A stretch of DNA of 33,018 nt from Lentisphaerota bacterium. GTDB lineage: Bacteria > Verrucomicrobiota > Lentisphaeria > Victivallales > Victivallaceae. The translations under genes were made by a program, and so were the position numbers. The stretch covers positions 4,773-37,790 of the forward strand of contig SUWH01000023.1 in NCBI GenBank assembly GCA_015061605.1, written 5' to 3'. This document shows positions 8,132 to 14,637 of the stretch, in pieces (position 1 is the stretch's first letter; each line of letters begins with the position of its first letter). Under the pieces are notes generated by a model that was not told where the DNA came from, searched no databases, and saw only the letters and a list, made by a program, of their open reading frames with translations.

Positions 8132-8160
8132 TTGAAAAGCACTTCCTGCCGTGGTATATT
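8132..8160 (+). promoter_or_regulatory. Promoter of the 8202-11578 operon
   Basis: TTGAAA (8132-8137), a 17-bp spacer and TATATT (8155-8160) lie 41 bases before the GTG at 8202. The two divergent -35 boxes together form the 16-bp palindrome TTTTCAAGCTTGAAAA (8123-8138). Confidence 0.7.
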
Positions 8161-8201
8161 AGGACAGTAACCTGTTTTTGTAATCAAAAGGAGTATTTGT
8201 T

Positions 8202-9344
8202 GTGAAAAAACTGTTTCCAACATTTTTTGCGGCGGCGGTGATGTTGTTTGCCGGTTGTGTTTCCACATCTTCTGCTGTCGCTGAAAAAACAGTTAAAGCG
8301 GAGAAAAAGCTCCGTACCGGTTTCTTTGTCGATGACGGCAGCCGGGGCGGCGGAGTTTTCATGATTGCCCGTCTGCTCTATCACGCTCCGCAGTTGGATG
8401 TCACTCTGCTTGACGGCAAAGATATCCGGAACGGCAAACTCAATGAGCTTGATCTGCTGGTCATTCCCGGCGGTTCCAGTGCGACCCAGTTCAAAATGAT
8501 GGGCAAAGATGGGGCCGCCAAAGTCCGGGAATTCGTCAAAAAAGGCGGAAGCTATGTGGGCGTTTGTGCCGGATTCCACTGTACGCTGAACCGTCCCGAC
8601 CGCATCGCGCTGCTGCCATACACTTACATCAACGGCACCAGCGGTCTGCAGGGACAGCTTGCTATTGACATTTCTGAAAAAGGTGCAAAAATATTGGATG
8701 TCGCCCCCGGCAGGTACCGGGTCAGCTATTCACGGGGCCCCATTTCCCGAAAGGGCAAAGCGTGGGAACACGGTTCCGCTGAAGTGCTGGGCGTTTACAA
8801 AAACTCGGTTGGTCTTCCCGGCAGAAAACATTATGATTACACCGACCATCCGGCGATCCTTTTCGGCAACCACGGCAAAGGCAAGGTTGCCGCCACCAGT
8901 TTCCACCCTGAAGTGAATATGGTCAATTACTGTATTTTCAACGGTATGGTCTACGCCACCACCGGAAAAAAGATCACTCAGAATTTCCCGCAAAAGGTCT
9001 ACCGTCCGATCCGGGTCGCTCTTTATGTCGGCAATACCAAAGGCAAGGGACGGATATTGCGGATGCTTGAACTTGACCGTCATCCTGAACTGGATGTGAA
9101 TATCGTTTCCGGAATTTCCGGCGGCATTCTCGATCACAGCGATGTGTTTATCTCTCTGGCGCAGGATAGTCCTGCTTTCCGCAAATTTGCCGATACCCAC
9201 AAGATCTATTTCCGGAACTTTATGGATCGCGGCGGCAGAGTGATCGCTGCCGGAAGCGGTGTCAAAGCCTTTGAAAAACATAAAAATCTTTCAACTTGCC
9301 CCAACGGCAAATCTCTGGTTGCCGATGTGTTGAAGTGTAAGTGA
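8202..9344 (+). CDS. Lipoprotein with biotin-protein-ligase-N / class I amidotransferase-like domain
   Basis: The 380-aa protein starts at GTG (8202) with AAGGAG upstream. It has a lipoprotein signal peptide with Cys19 (LFAGC). Residues 37-255 form a glutamine-amidotransferase-like fold of the BPL_N type: IPGG (88-91), nucleophile elbow GVCAG with Cys122, and SFHPEVN with His235 and Glu237. Residues 268-353 look like a degenerate second copy: RVALYVGNTKGKG parallels RTGFFVDDGSRGG, and FRNFMDRGGRVIAAGSG parallels VREFVKKGGSYVGVCAG, without the cysteine. As an envelope lipoprotein it is not a biotin ligase; the substrate is unknown. It is first in a tight operon with tsaE. Confidence 0.8.
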   Translation: MKKLFPTFFAAAVMLFAGCVSTSSAVAEKTVKAEKKLRTGFFVDDGSRGGGVFMIARLLYHAPQLDVTLLDGKDIRNGKLNELDLLVIPGGSSATQFKMMGKDGAAKVREFVKKGGSYVGVCAGFHCTLNRPDRIALLPYTYINGTSGLQGQLAIDISEKGAKILDVAPGRYRVSYSRGPISRKGKAWEHGSAEVLGVYKNSVGLPGRKHYDYTDHPAILFGNHGKGKVAATSFHPEVNMVNYCIFNGMVYATTGKKITQNFPQKVYRPIRVALYVGNTKGKGRILRMLELDRHPELDVNIVSGISGGILDHSDVFISLAQDSPAFRKFADTHKIYFRNFMDRGGRVIAAGSGVKAFEKHKNLSTCPNGKSLVADVLKCK

Positions 9345-9352
9345 GTGCCGTT

Positions 9353-9790
9353 ATGAAACAGTTTGAAAAAATTTGCTGTATTTCCCGCTGTGAAGCTGAT
9401 ACCGAAAAGTTCGGAGCCGAGATCGCCCGGCAGTGTCCGCGGGGAAGCGTTATCCTGCTCGACGGTGATCTCGGCGCCGGAAAGACCGTTTTTTCCCGGG
9501 GATTTGCCCGGGCTCTCGGAATAGATGAACCGGTTTCAAGTCCAACCTACACCATCGTTCAGGAGTATGAACTTCCGGAAAAAGGAAGATTGTACCATCT
9601 CGACCTTTACCGGATAAGCGGAGCTGAAGCTGCATTGGCTTTCGGAGTGGATGAGTTTCTCAACGATCCATCCTCTTACGCATTGGTCGAGTGGCCGGAA
9701 CGTATCGCCGGGATATTGCCGGAAGATGCCATCCGTATCACTTTGAAACATACCGGGGAAGGGCGCCGTGAAATTTCTGTCGAAGCTTGA
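9353..9790 (+). CDS. tsaE: tRNA threonylcarbamoyladenosine biosynthesis ATPase TsaE
   Basis: TsaE is the P-loop ATPase that works with TsaD and TsaB to make t6A37 in ANN-decoding tRNAs. The 145-aa protein has Walker A GDLGAGKT (38-45), SPTYTIVQEY, the HLDLYR motif and VEWPER, all typical of the family. The ATG at 9353 is used. A GTG at 9341, overlapping the upstream stop, would add four residues and is also possible. The CPBP protease gene starts inside its last 23 bases, which implies translational coupling. tsaB and tsaD are not in the window. Confidence 0.95.
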   Translation: MKQFEKICCISRCEADTEKFGAEIARQCPRGSVILLDGDLGAGKTVFSRGFARALGIDEPVSSPTYTIVQEYELPEKGRLYHLDLYRISGAEAALAFGVDEFLNDPSSYALVEWPERIAGILPEDAIRITLKHTGEGRREISVEA

Positions 9791-10451
9791 AAAACAGCCA
9801 TGGAGTGGTGATGACAGTTCGCCCGCCGGTGTGGCGGGGGCGTTTTTTTTGCTTGCTTCGGCAATTTTTATCGTACCGTTTATTGCGCAGAAGTTGCCGG
9901 GGGAAGGTTTGACGCTGCCGGATATTCTGCTTTTTTCGGCAATGCCGGGAATTTGTGCTTACGGATTTTTTGTTGCCGGAAAAATACCTTTTCAACCATT
10001 ATCCGGCAGAGAAATTATTCAGTGTATCGGTGTGGGGATATTGACGATTCTCATTGCCGGAGGGGTGACATTTTTATGGCAGTTACTCTTGACTGTTTTG
10101 AAGATCCCTTTTGAAAAAGAACAGTTCGCGGCAGTATTGATCCGTAAGAGTCACGGCGTGGATCTGGTAAAACTCTTTTTTGCCCTGTGCGTGTTTACGC
10201 CTTTGATCGAAGAGTTGCTTTTCCGCAGGATAATTTACGGATTTTTTCTGAAATGGGGAGCGGGATTTGCTTTTTTTGTTGCAGCATTATTATTCAGTTT
10301 CTGCCACTTTTTCATTGCCGGGTTGCCGGGATTGTTTATTTTGGGAGCGGGATTCCAGTTCGGCTATCTGAAGTTCCGTAATTTGAGTGCGGCGGTGCTG
10401 ATGCACGCGCTGGTCAATTCTTCTGCTTTTATTGCCGCATCAACCATGTGA
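9768..10451 (+). CDS. CPBP-family intramembrane metalloprotease (CAAX protease-like)
   Basis: This 227-aa polytopic membrane protein has about six hydrophobic segments. The conserved CPBP/Abi motif EELLFRR is present with Glu148, Glu149 and Arg153. Later motifs supply the other expected metal ligands: FSFCHFF (His) and HALVNS (His, Asn). The start is a GTG at 9768 with AAGGG upstream, overlapping tsaE by 23 bases; there is no suitable ATG. Members cleave prenylated or signal-like peptides or serve in bacteriocin self-immunity. No peptide gene is visible nearby, so the role is open. Confidence 0.88.
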   Translation: MKFLSKLEKQPWSGDDSSPAGVAGAFFLLASAIFIVPFIAQKLPGEGLTLPDILLFSAMPGICAYGFFVAGKIPFQPLSGREIIQCIGVGILTILIAGGVTFLWQLLLTVLKIPFEKEQFAAVLIRKSHGVDLVKLFFALCVFTPLIEELLFRRIIYGFFLKWGAGFAFFVAALLFSFCHFFIAGLPGLFILGAGFQFGYLKFRNLSAAVLMHALVNSSAFIAASTM

Positions 10452-10459
10452 GGAATGAT

Positions 10460-11578
10460 ATGAAAGTCATTATTGCACCGGATTCATTCAAAAATGCTTT
10501 GAGAGCCAATGAGGTCGCCCGCGCACTTGCCGCCGGTTGGGGAAAACTCCGGCAGCAGGACGAGTTGATCATGCTTCCGATGTCCGATGGCGGTGAGGGA
10601 TTGTGCGATGCGTTATGCACGGCATTGCACGGTAAATTTGTGGATATTCCGGTTCACGATCCTCTGATGCGCCTCCGGCAGGGCAGGGCGGTCATTGCCG
10701 GAGATACTGCCGTGATTGAAAGTGCCGAAGCCAACGGCATCGAACTGTTGAAACGCAGTGAATTAGCTCCGCTTGAAACTACCACTTTCGGGGTCGGGGA
10801 GATTTTCCGCACTCTGGTAACACAATATCATTGCCGCAACTTTATCATCGGTATCGGCGGCAGTGCCACCGTCGATGGCGGAATCGGGATGCTTCAGGCG
10901 CTGGGATACCGTTTTTTGCGCGCTGACGGCAGTGTGGTTCCAAATGGCGCGGGCGGCGGAGTTATTGATGAGATCGTAAAAATCGATGATACTGCAGTTG
11001 AGCCGCTGTTGAAAAAAGTTCAGATCAAGGTTGCCTGCGATGTCAATAATGTGCTTTGCGGGAACGATGGTTCGGCGGCGGTTTTTGGACCGCAAAAGGG
11101 GGCAACGCCGGAAATGGTGAAGATCCTTGACCGCAATTTATCTCATTTTGCCAAACTCTTTGGCGAAAATGGCGATACCCGGGGGGACGGAGCCGCCGGA
11201 GGTTTGGGGTTTGCCTTGCGGATGCTGGGGGGGCAGATGGAATCCGGAGCAAAGATCGTGATGAGGGAAACCGGATTTGTCAGCGCGCTTGCCGGAGCTG
11301 ATCTCGTCATTACCGGCGAGGGGTGCAGTGACGACCAGACCGCCTGCGGCAAATTGTGCGCTTCGATCGCACTTGAAGCAAAAGCGGCGGGGGTGCCGAC
11401 TGTTCTCGTTTCCGGAGCGTTGCGGGGGGATTGTTCTGAATTGGAAAAACTCTTTGCCGGATGTTTCAGTATCTCCCGCGGCGTTTGCACTCTTGATGAT
11501 GCTTTGAAAGATACCGCTGTGAATTTGGAAAAATGTACCGCTTCACTTGCCGCTTTTGCCGGCGGATTATGCGATTGA
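10460..11578 (+). CDS. Glycerate kinase (GlxK/GarK type)
   Basis: The 372-aa enzyme phosphorylates glycerate and feeds lower glycolysis. It opens with KVIIAPDSFKNAL (2-14), the family hallmark, followed by PMSDGGEG, IGIGGSATVDGGIGMLQALG and DLVITGEGCSDDQT near the C-terminus. Length is typical. The start at ATG 10460 is chosen over a GTG at 10448 because AGGA lies just upstream. It is the last gene of the operon that begins at 8202, 8 bases after the protease stop. Garza-type glycerate kinases act in glyoxylate, tartronate and sugar-acid breakdown, which fits the sugar-acid genes further right, but no direct link is shown. Confidence 0.94.
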   Translation: MKVIIAPDSFKNALRANEVARALAAGWGKLRQQDELIMLPMSDGGEGLCDALCTALHGKFVDIPVHDPLMRLRQGRAVIAGDTAVIESAEANGIELLKRSELAPLETTTFGVGEIFRTLVTQYHCRNFIIGIGGSATVDGGIGMLQALGYRFLRADGSVVPNGAGGGVIDEIVKIDDTAVEPLLKKVQIKVACDVNNVLCGNDGSAAVFGPQKGATPEMVKILDRNLSHFAKLFGENGDTRGDGAAGGLGFALRMLGGQMESGAKIVMRETGFVSALAGADLVITGEGCSDDQTACGKLCASIALEAKAAGVPTVLVSGALRGDCSELEKLFAGCFSISRGVCTLDDALKDTAVNLEKCTASLAAFAGGLCD

Positions 11579-11631
11579 TTTTTACTTGATAAGAGTCAAA
11601 GTGATGTCCGATCATACATTATTTCAATAAA

Positions 11632-11648
11632 TTGTTTGCAACAAACAA
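11632..11648 (+). promoter_or_regulatory. 5'-leader hairpin before the beta-lactamase-fold gene
   Basis: TTGTTTG (11632-11638) and CAAACAA (11642-11648) form a perfect 7-bp stem with loop CAA. The stem ends at the first bases of the AAGGAG ribosome site, so it could affect mRNA stability or initiation. No convincing promoter was found in 11579-11631. Confidence 0.4.
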
Positions 11649-11659
11649 GGAGATGCAAA

Positions 11660-12847
11660 ATGAAAAGCTTTATGTCATGTGCCGTGCTTGCGGCAGCTTT
11701 GCTGTTCAGCGTATGTCATGCTGAACAAGTCAAAGAGAGTAAAACTTCCTATGCCGCTCAAGCACTGGACAAGTATGTGAAATCGGGTGAAATTCCCGGC
11801 ATTATCAGCGTTTTCTATCAGCGCGGCGTTCAGGAAACCGCCTGTCTGGGATACGCTGATACTGCGAAGAAAATCCCAATCGCCATGAACCAATCCTTTA
11901 TGCAATGTTCTCAAACCAAAGGTTTCTGCGGCGTGACCATCGCTATCCTCATTGAAGAGGGGAAACTTTCTCTGGATGACCCGGTTTCCAAATATCTTCC
12001 TGAATTCAAATCCCTTAAAGTAAAAGATAAAAAAGGCAATATCGTTCCGGCAAAAAATATTTTGACCATCCGCCACGTTATGAATCATACCGGCGGTTTC
12101 CCTTTTGAAATTCCCACCAAAAGCAAAAAAGGATGGTCATCGCTTTCTCTGCGCGATACTGCTAAAGAAGTCGCCCGTTTGCCGTTGCTTTTTGAACCCG
12201 GAACTTCCATGAAATACTCCAACACCGGCATCGACATCGGTGCGGCAGTCATCGAAGTCGTCACCGGCAAACCATGGGATGTTTTTCTCAAAGAACGCGT
12301 CCTCGATCCTCTCGGTATGAAAGATACCACCTTTTGGCCCACAAATGAAATGCTTGCCAGATCAATTTTGCTTTACGATGTAAAACCGGGCAAAGCTGCC
12401 AAATTCAGAGCGTTCAGCCCCTGGATGCCGACTCCCCACAACGGCCCCACCGTATTTCCCTCCGCCGGTGCCGGATTGTGGACGACCACCAACGATCAGC
12501 TCAAATTCTACAAAATGCTGATGAATCTCGGCATGGGCGACAACGGTGTCCGCATCCTGAAAGAGGAAACAGTCAAAAATCTTCTGGCAACCAGTTCCCG
12601 CCCCGCCAAACTCGGCAAATATTCTCTGGGATTGACTGTCGATGGCAAAGGCGGTTTCGGACACGGCGGCGCCTGGGGAACCCGTTGTACGGTCAACTGG
12701 AAAACCAAACAGCTTCAGCTCAAAGTCGTCCAGATAATCGGCAAATCATCTCACTGGAATAACGAACTCAATCTTGCTGCCAAAAAGTTTTTTACCGGTA
12801 AATTCGACACCTCCGGTTCCGACGCATATACCGGCAGATTGAAGTGA
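11660..12847 (+). CDS. Secreted beta-lactamase-fold serine hydrolase (class C/esterase-like)
   Basis: The 395-aa product has a Sec signal peptide (about residues 1-21, ending CHA) and the penicillin-binding-protein/class C fold. Catalytic motifs are S84-Q-T-K87 (SxxK), Y186-S-N (YxN), and H335-G-G in place of K-T-G. Replacement of KTG by HGG is typical of esterases and D-aminopeptidase-like members rather than true beta-lactamases, so resistance should not be assumed. ATG 11660 has AAGGAG 8 bases upstream; an in-frame start at 11636 lacks one and would sit in the leader hairpin. The gene stands alone, with a repeat island behind it. Confidence 0.9.
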   Translation: MKSFMSCAVLAAALLFSVCHAEQVKESKTSYAAQALDKYVKSGEIPGIISVFYQRGVQETACLGYADTAKKIPIAMNQSFMQCSQTKGFCGVTIAILIEEGKLSLDDPVSKYLPEFKSLKVKDKKGNIVPAKNILTIRHVMNHTGGFPFEIPTKSKKGWSSLSLRDTAKEVARLPLLFEPGTSMKYSNTGIDIGAAVIEVVTGKPWDVFLKERVLDPLGMKDTTFWPTNEMLARSILLYDVKPGKAAKFRAFSPWMPTPHNGPTVFPSAGAGLWTTTNDQLKFYKMLMNLGMGDNGVRILKEETVKNLLATSSRPAKLGKYSLGLTVDGKGGFGHGGAWGTRCTVNWKTKQLQLKVVQIIGKSSHWNNELNLAAKKFFTGKFDTSGSDAYTGRLK

Positions 12848-12851
12848 GGTG

Positions 12852-12916
12852 ACACGGGGCGTTCTCGCTTGCTCCCGCGAGCTTTACACGGGGCGTTCTC
12901 GCTTGCTCCCGCGAGC
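12852..12916. repeat. Two direct copies of a 31-bp GC-rich unit
   Basis: The same 31 bases occur at 12852-12882 and 12886-12916. Each contains an imperfect stem CTCGC...GCGAG. They begin 5 bases after the hydrolase stop codon and open the gene-free island 12848-13876. Confidence 0.85.
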
Positions 12917-13040
12917 CTTTACTGCGGACTCAGCCTCGGTCGAGAACGCAAGTTCACTCCCTCGGCTTCGCCTTGTAAAAACTCGCGGATAGCGGCGCGA
13001 TAACGCCCCTGATTCCGGGCTTCTGGCTGTTGTGCCTTTT

Positions 13041-13076
13041 GTCGTGCCTCCGGCACGACAGGCAAGGTAGTGTTTG
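13041..13076. repeat. Hairpin plus 26-bp leader module (second copy at 13323-13348)
   Basis: GTCGTGCC (13041-13048) and GGCACGAC (13052-13059) form a perfect 8-bp stem with loop TCC. The 26 bases at 13051-13076 recur at 13323-13348. Each copy of this module is followed, after a different short tail, by a block of the 56-bp repeats. Confidence 0.8.
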
Positions 13077-13081
13077 AGTCG

Positions 13082-13107
13082 CGCCGCTGTCGCGGCGTAT
13101 TTTTTTT
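13082..13107 (+). terminator. Intrinsic terminator
   Basis: CGCCGC (13082-13087), loop TGTC and GCGGCG (13092-13097) are followed by TA and a run of T to 13107. It is the first good plus-strand terminator after the hydrolase gene and would end any read-through before the 56-bp repeat block. Confidence 0.65.
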
Positions 13108-13114
13108 GTTCATC

Positions 13115-13650
13115 GATCAAGCCCGACCAACGGGAAGGGCGCGATACCTCGCAGCGGCACGTTTGCCGCCGATCAAGCCCGACCAACGGGAAGGGCGCGA
13201 CACTTCGCAGCGGCACGTTTGCCGCCGATCAAGCCCGACCAGCGGGAAGGGCGCGACACTTCGCAGCGGCACGTTTGCCGCCGATCAAGCCCGACCAACG
13301 GGAAGGGCGCGACACTTCGCAGCGGCACGACAGGCAAGGTAGTGTTTGGGCGGTAGTTGCGGGGCGCACCGATCAAGCCCGACCAACGGGAAGGGCGCGA
13401 TACCTCGCAGCGGCACGTTTGCCGCCGATCAAGCCCGACCAACGGGAAGGGCGCGACACTTCGCAGCGGCACGTTTGCCACCGATCAAGCCCGACCAACG
13501 GGAAGGGCGCGACACTTCGCAGCGGCACGTTTGCCGCCGATCAAGCCCGACCAACGGGAAGGGCGCGACACTTCGCAGCGGCACGTTTGCCGCCGATCAA
13601 GCCCGACCAACGGGAAGGGCGCGATACCTCGCAGCGGCACGTTTGCCGCT
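13115..13650. repeat. Nine copies of a 56-bp tandem repeat in two blocks
   Basis: Units start (GATCAAGCCC) at 13115, 13171, 13227, 13283, then 13371, 13427, 13483, 13539 and 13595. The first four and last five are contiguous; between them lies a second leader module (13323-13348) with a short tail. Within the unit CCCG/CGGG, GCG/CGC and CGGC/GCCG can form three small stems. Copies 1, 5 and 9 carry GATACCTC where the others have GACACTTC, a period of four copies. The array has no stop codon in any plus-strand frame because 56 is not a multiple of 3 and the unit lacks stops. The open frames over it are therefore not evidence of a gene. Confidence 0.92.
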
Positions 13651-13701
13651 GTCGGCAGTCTGATTGATTTTTTTCAATGCGTAAAATCACTTTGTCAAAT
13701 G

Positions 13702-13726
13702 TTTTTTGCAAGAATTTTGCAAAAAA
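13702..13726. repeat. AT-rich inverted repeat upstream of nrdG
   Basis: TTTTTTGCAA (13702-13711) and TTGCAAAAAA (13717-13726) are perfect arms around GAATT. The feature lies about 30 bp upstream of the nrdG -35, in an A/T-tract-rich segment that may be bent DNA or bind a second regulator. Confidence 0.55.
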
Positions 13727-13753
13727 ATTTTTCACTTTTTTTTGTAATGGTGC

Positions 13754-13781
13754 TTGCAATATTCCATATCGCAAGTATATT
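13754..13781 (+). promoter_or_regulatory. Promoter of nrdG-nrdD
   Basis: TTGCAA (13754-13759), a 16-bp spacer and TATATT (13776-13781) lie about 95 bases before nrdG. The first NrdR-like box begins 8 bases downstream, over the expected transcription start. Confidence 0.55.
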
Positions 13782-13788
13782 GAAAGAG

Positions 13789-13836
13789 CAACAAGATTTA
13801 GTGTCTGTGATCTATGCAGACAACTATATATAGTGG
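13789..13836 (+). promoter_or_regulatory. Pair of NrdR boxes
   Basis: Two 16-bp sites at 13789-13804 (CAACAAGATTTAGTGT) and 13821-13836 (CAACTATATATAGTGG) match the NrdR box consensus acaCwAtATaTwgtgt well. They are 32 bp apart, with a 16-bp linker, about three helical turns, the arrangement known for tandem NrdR boxes. They sit at and just after the likely transcription start of nrdG-nrdD. ATP/dATP-sensing NrdR would repress the operon from there. nrdR itself is not in the window. Confidence 0.75.
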
Positions 13837-13876
13837 TATCGGTAAAAGTGGCTTAATAAGGGGGAAGTGAGCTGAA

Positions 13877-14566
13877 ATGCGCTTCGGTTTGCAAAAATTG
13901 ACCCTTCTGGACTATCCGGGAGTGGTCGCATGTACCGTCTTTTGCTGCGGATGCAACTTCCGTTGCCCTTTTTGTCACAACGGGTTTCTGGTATTGGGAA
14001 ATGAAGCCGGTTTGGAGTTGGATTTTGCTTCGATGCTGGAGTTTCTGGAGAAACGGCGCGGTATTTTGGAAGGGGTCTGCTTTACCGGCGGCGAATTTCT
14101 GATGCATGCCGATGCCATTGATGCGGTGTCTGCGGCAAAGGCGTTGGGATACAAGGTCAAGGTCGATACCAACGGCAGCTTTCCGGAAGCACTTGCAGAG
14201 TTGATCGATTCCGGAAGTGCCGATTATATTGCGATGGATATAAAAAATTCACCGCAGAAATATGCCGCAACCTGCGGCAGAAATGATGTTTTGGAAAAGG
14301 TGAAAGCCAGTGTTGAACTGTTGAAACATGGCAATGTGGAGTTTGAATTCCGCACCACGGTTACCGGCAGTTTGCACGAACTGGCTGATTTTGAAGATAT
14401 CGGCAAGTGGATATGCGGCGCGGAAAAGTATTTTCTGCAACCCTTTGTTGAATCAGAAGACATTCTGGATAAGAGTGGAGACTTCAAAGTTTCCGGAAAA
14501 TTTGTTGACGATGCTTTGCGTGTGGTGCAGCGTTATGTTCCTGCTGCCGCCATCCGGGGTAAGTGA
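13877..14566 (+). CDS. nrdG: Anaerobic ribonucleotide reductase activase (radical SAM)
   Basis: The 229-aa NrdG uses a [4Fe-4S] cluster and S-adenosylmethionine to put the glycyl radical on NrdD. The cluster motif CxxxCxxC is C26-NFR-C30-PF-C33, followed by H34, and FTGGE supplies the SAM-binding segment. The N-terminus (KLTLLDYPG) is that of the NrdG type common in strict anaerobes. The ATG at 13877 follows a GGGGGAAG ribosome site. nrdD follows 71 bases later, and the gene is under the NrdR-box promoter. Confidence 0.95.
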   Translation: MRFGLQKLTLLDYPGVVACTVFCCGCNFRCPFCHNGFLVLGNEAGLELDFASMLEFLEKRRGILEGVCFTGGEFLMHADAIDAVSAAKALGYKVKVDTNGSFPEALAELIDSGSADYIAMDIKNSPQKYAATCGRNDVLEKVKASVELLKHGNVEFEFRTTVTGSLHELADFEDIGKWICGAEKYFLQPFVESEDILDKSGDFKVSGKFVDDALRVVQRYVPAAAIRGK

Positions 14567-14589
14567 TGTGAAACAATTAACATATTTTA

Positions 14590-14614
14590 TATAATTGTTG
14601 GTGCTTTGTGCACC
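14590..14614 (+). promoter_or_regulatory. Possible internal promoter/hairpin between nrdG and nrdD
   Basis: TATAAT (14590-14595) lies in the 71-bp gap, with only a poor -35 around 14568. It is followed by a small hairpin GGTGC/GCACC (14600-14614) ahead of the nrdD ribosome site. It could raise or adjust nrdD expression relative to nrdG. Confidence 0.3.
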
Positions 14615-14637
14615 GCGAAAGAAGGAAAAAGGAAGAA

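Noticed and set aside
11660-12847. True beta-lactamase resistance gene
   Set aside because: The third motif is HGG instead of KTG, and the family is mostly esterases or peptidases.
13115-13650. CRISPR array
   Set aside because: Units are contiguous with no variable spacers, and there are no cas genes.
13070-13833. Long open frames on both strands over the 56-bp repeats
   Set aside because: The unit has no stops and a length not divisible by 3, so all frames stay open. The products are the same repeated peptide in three shifts, with no start or ribosome site.
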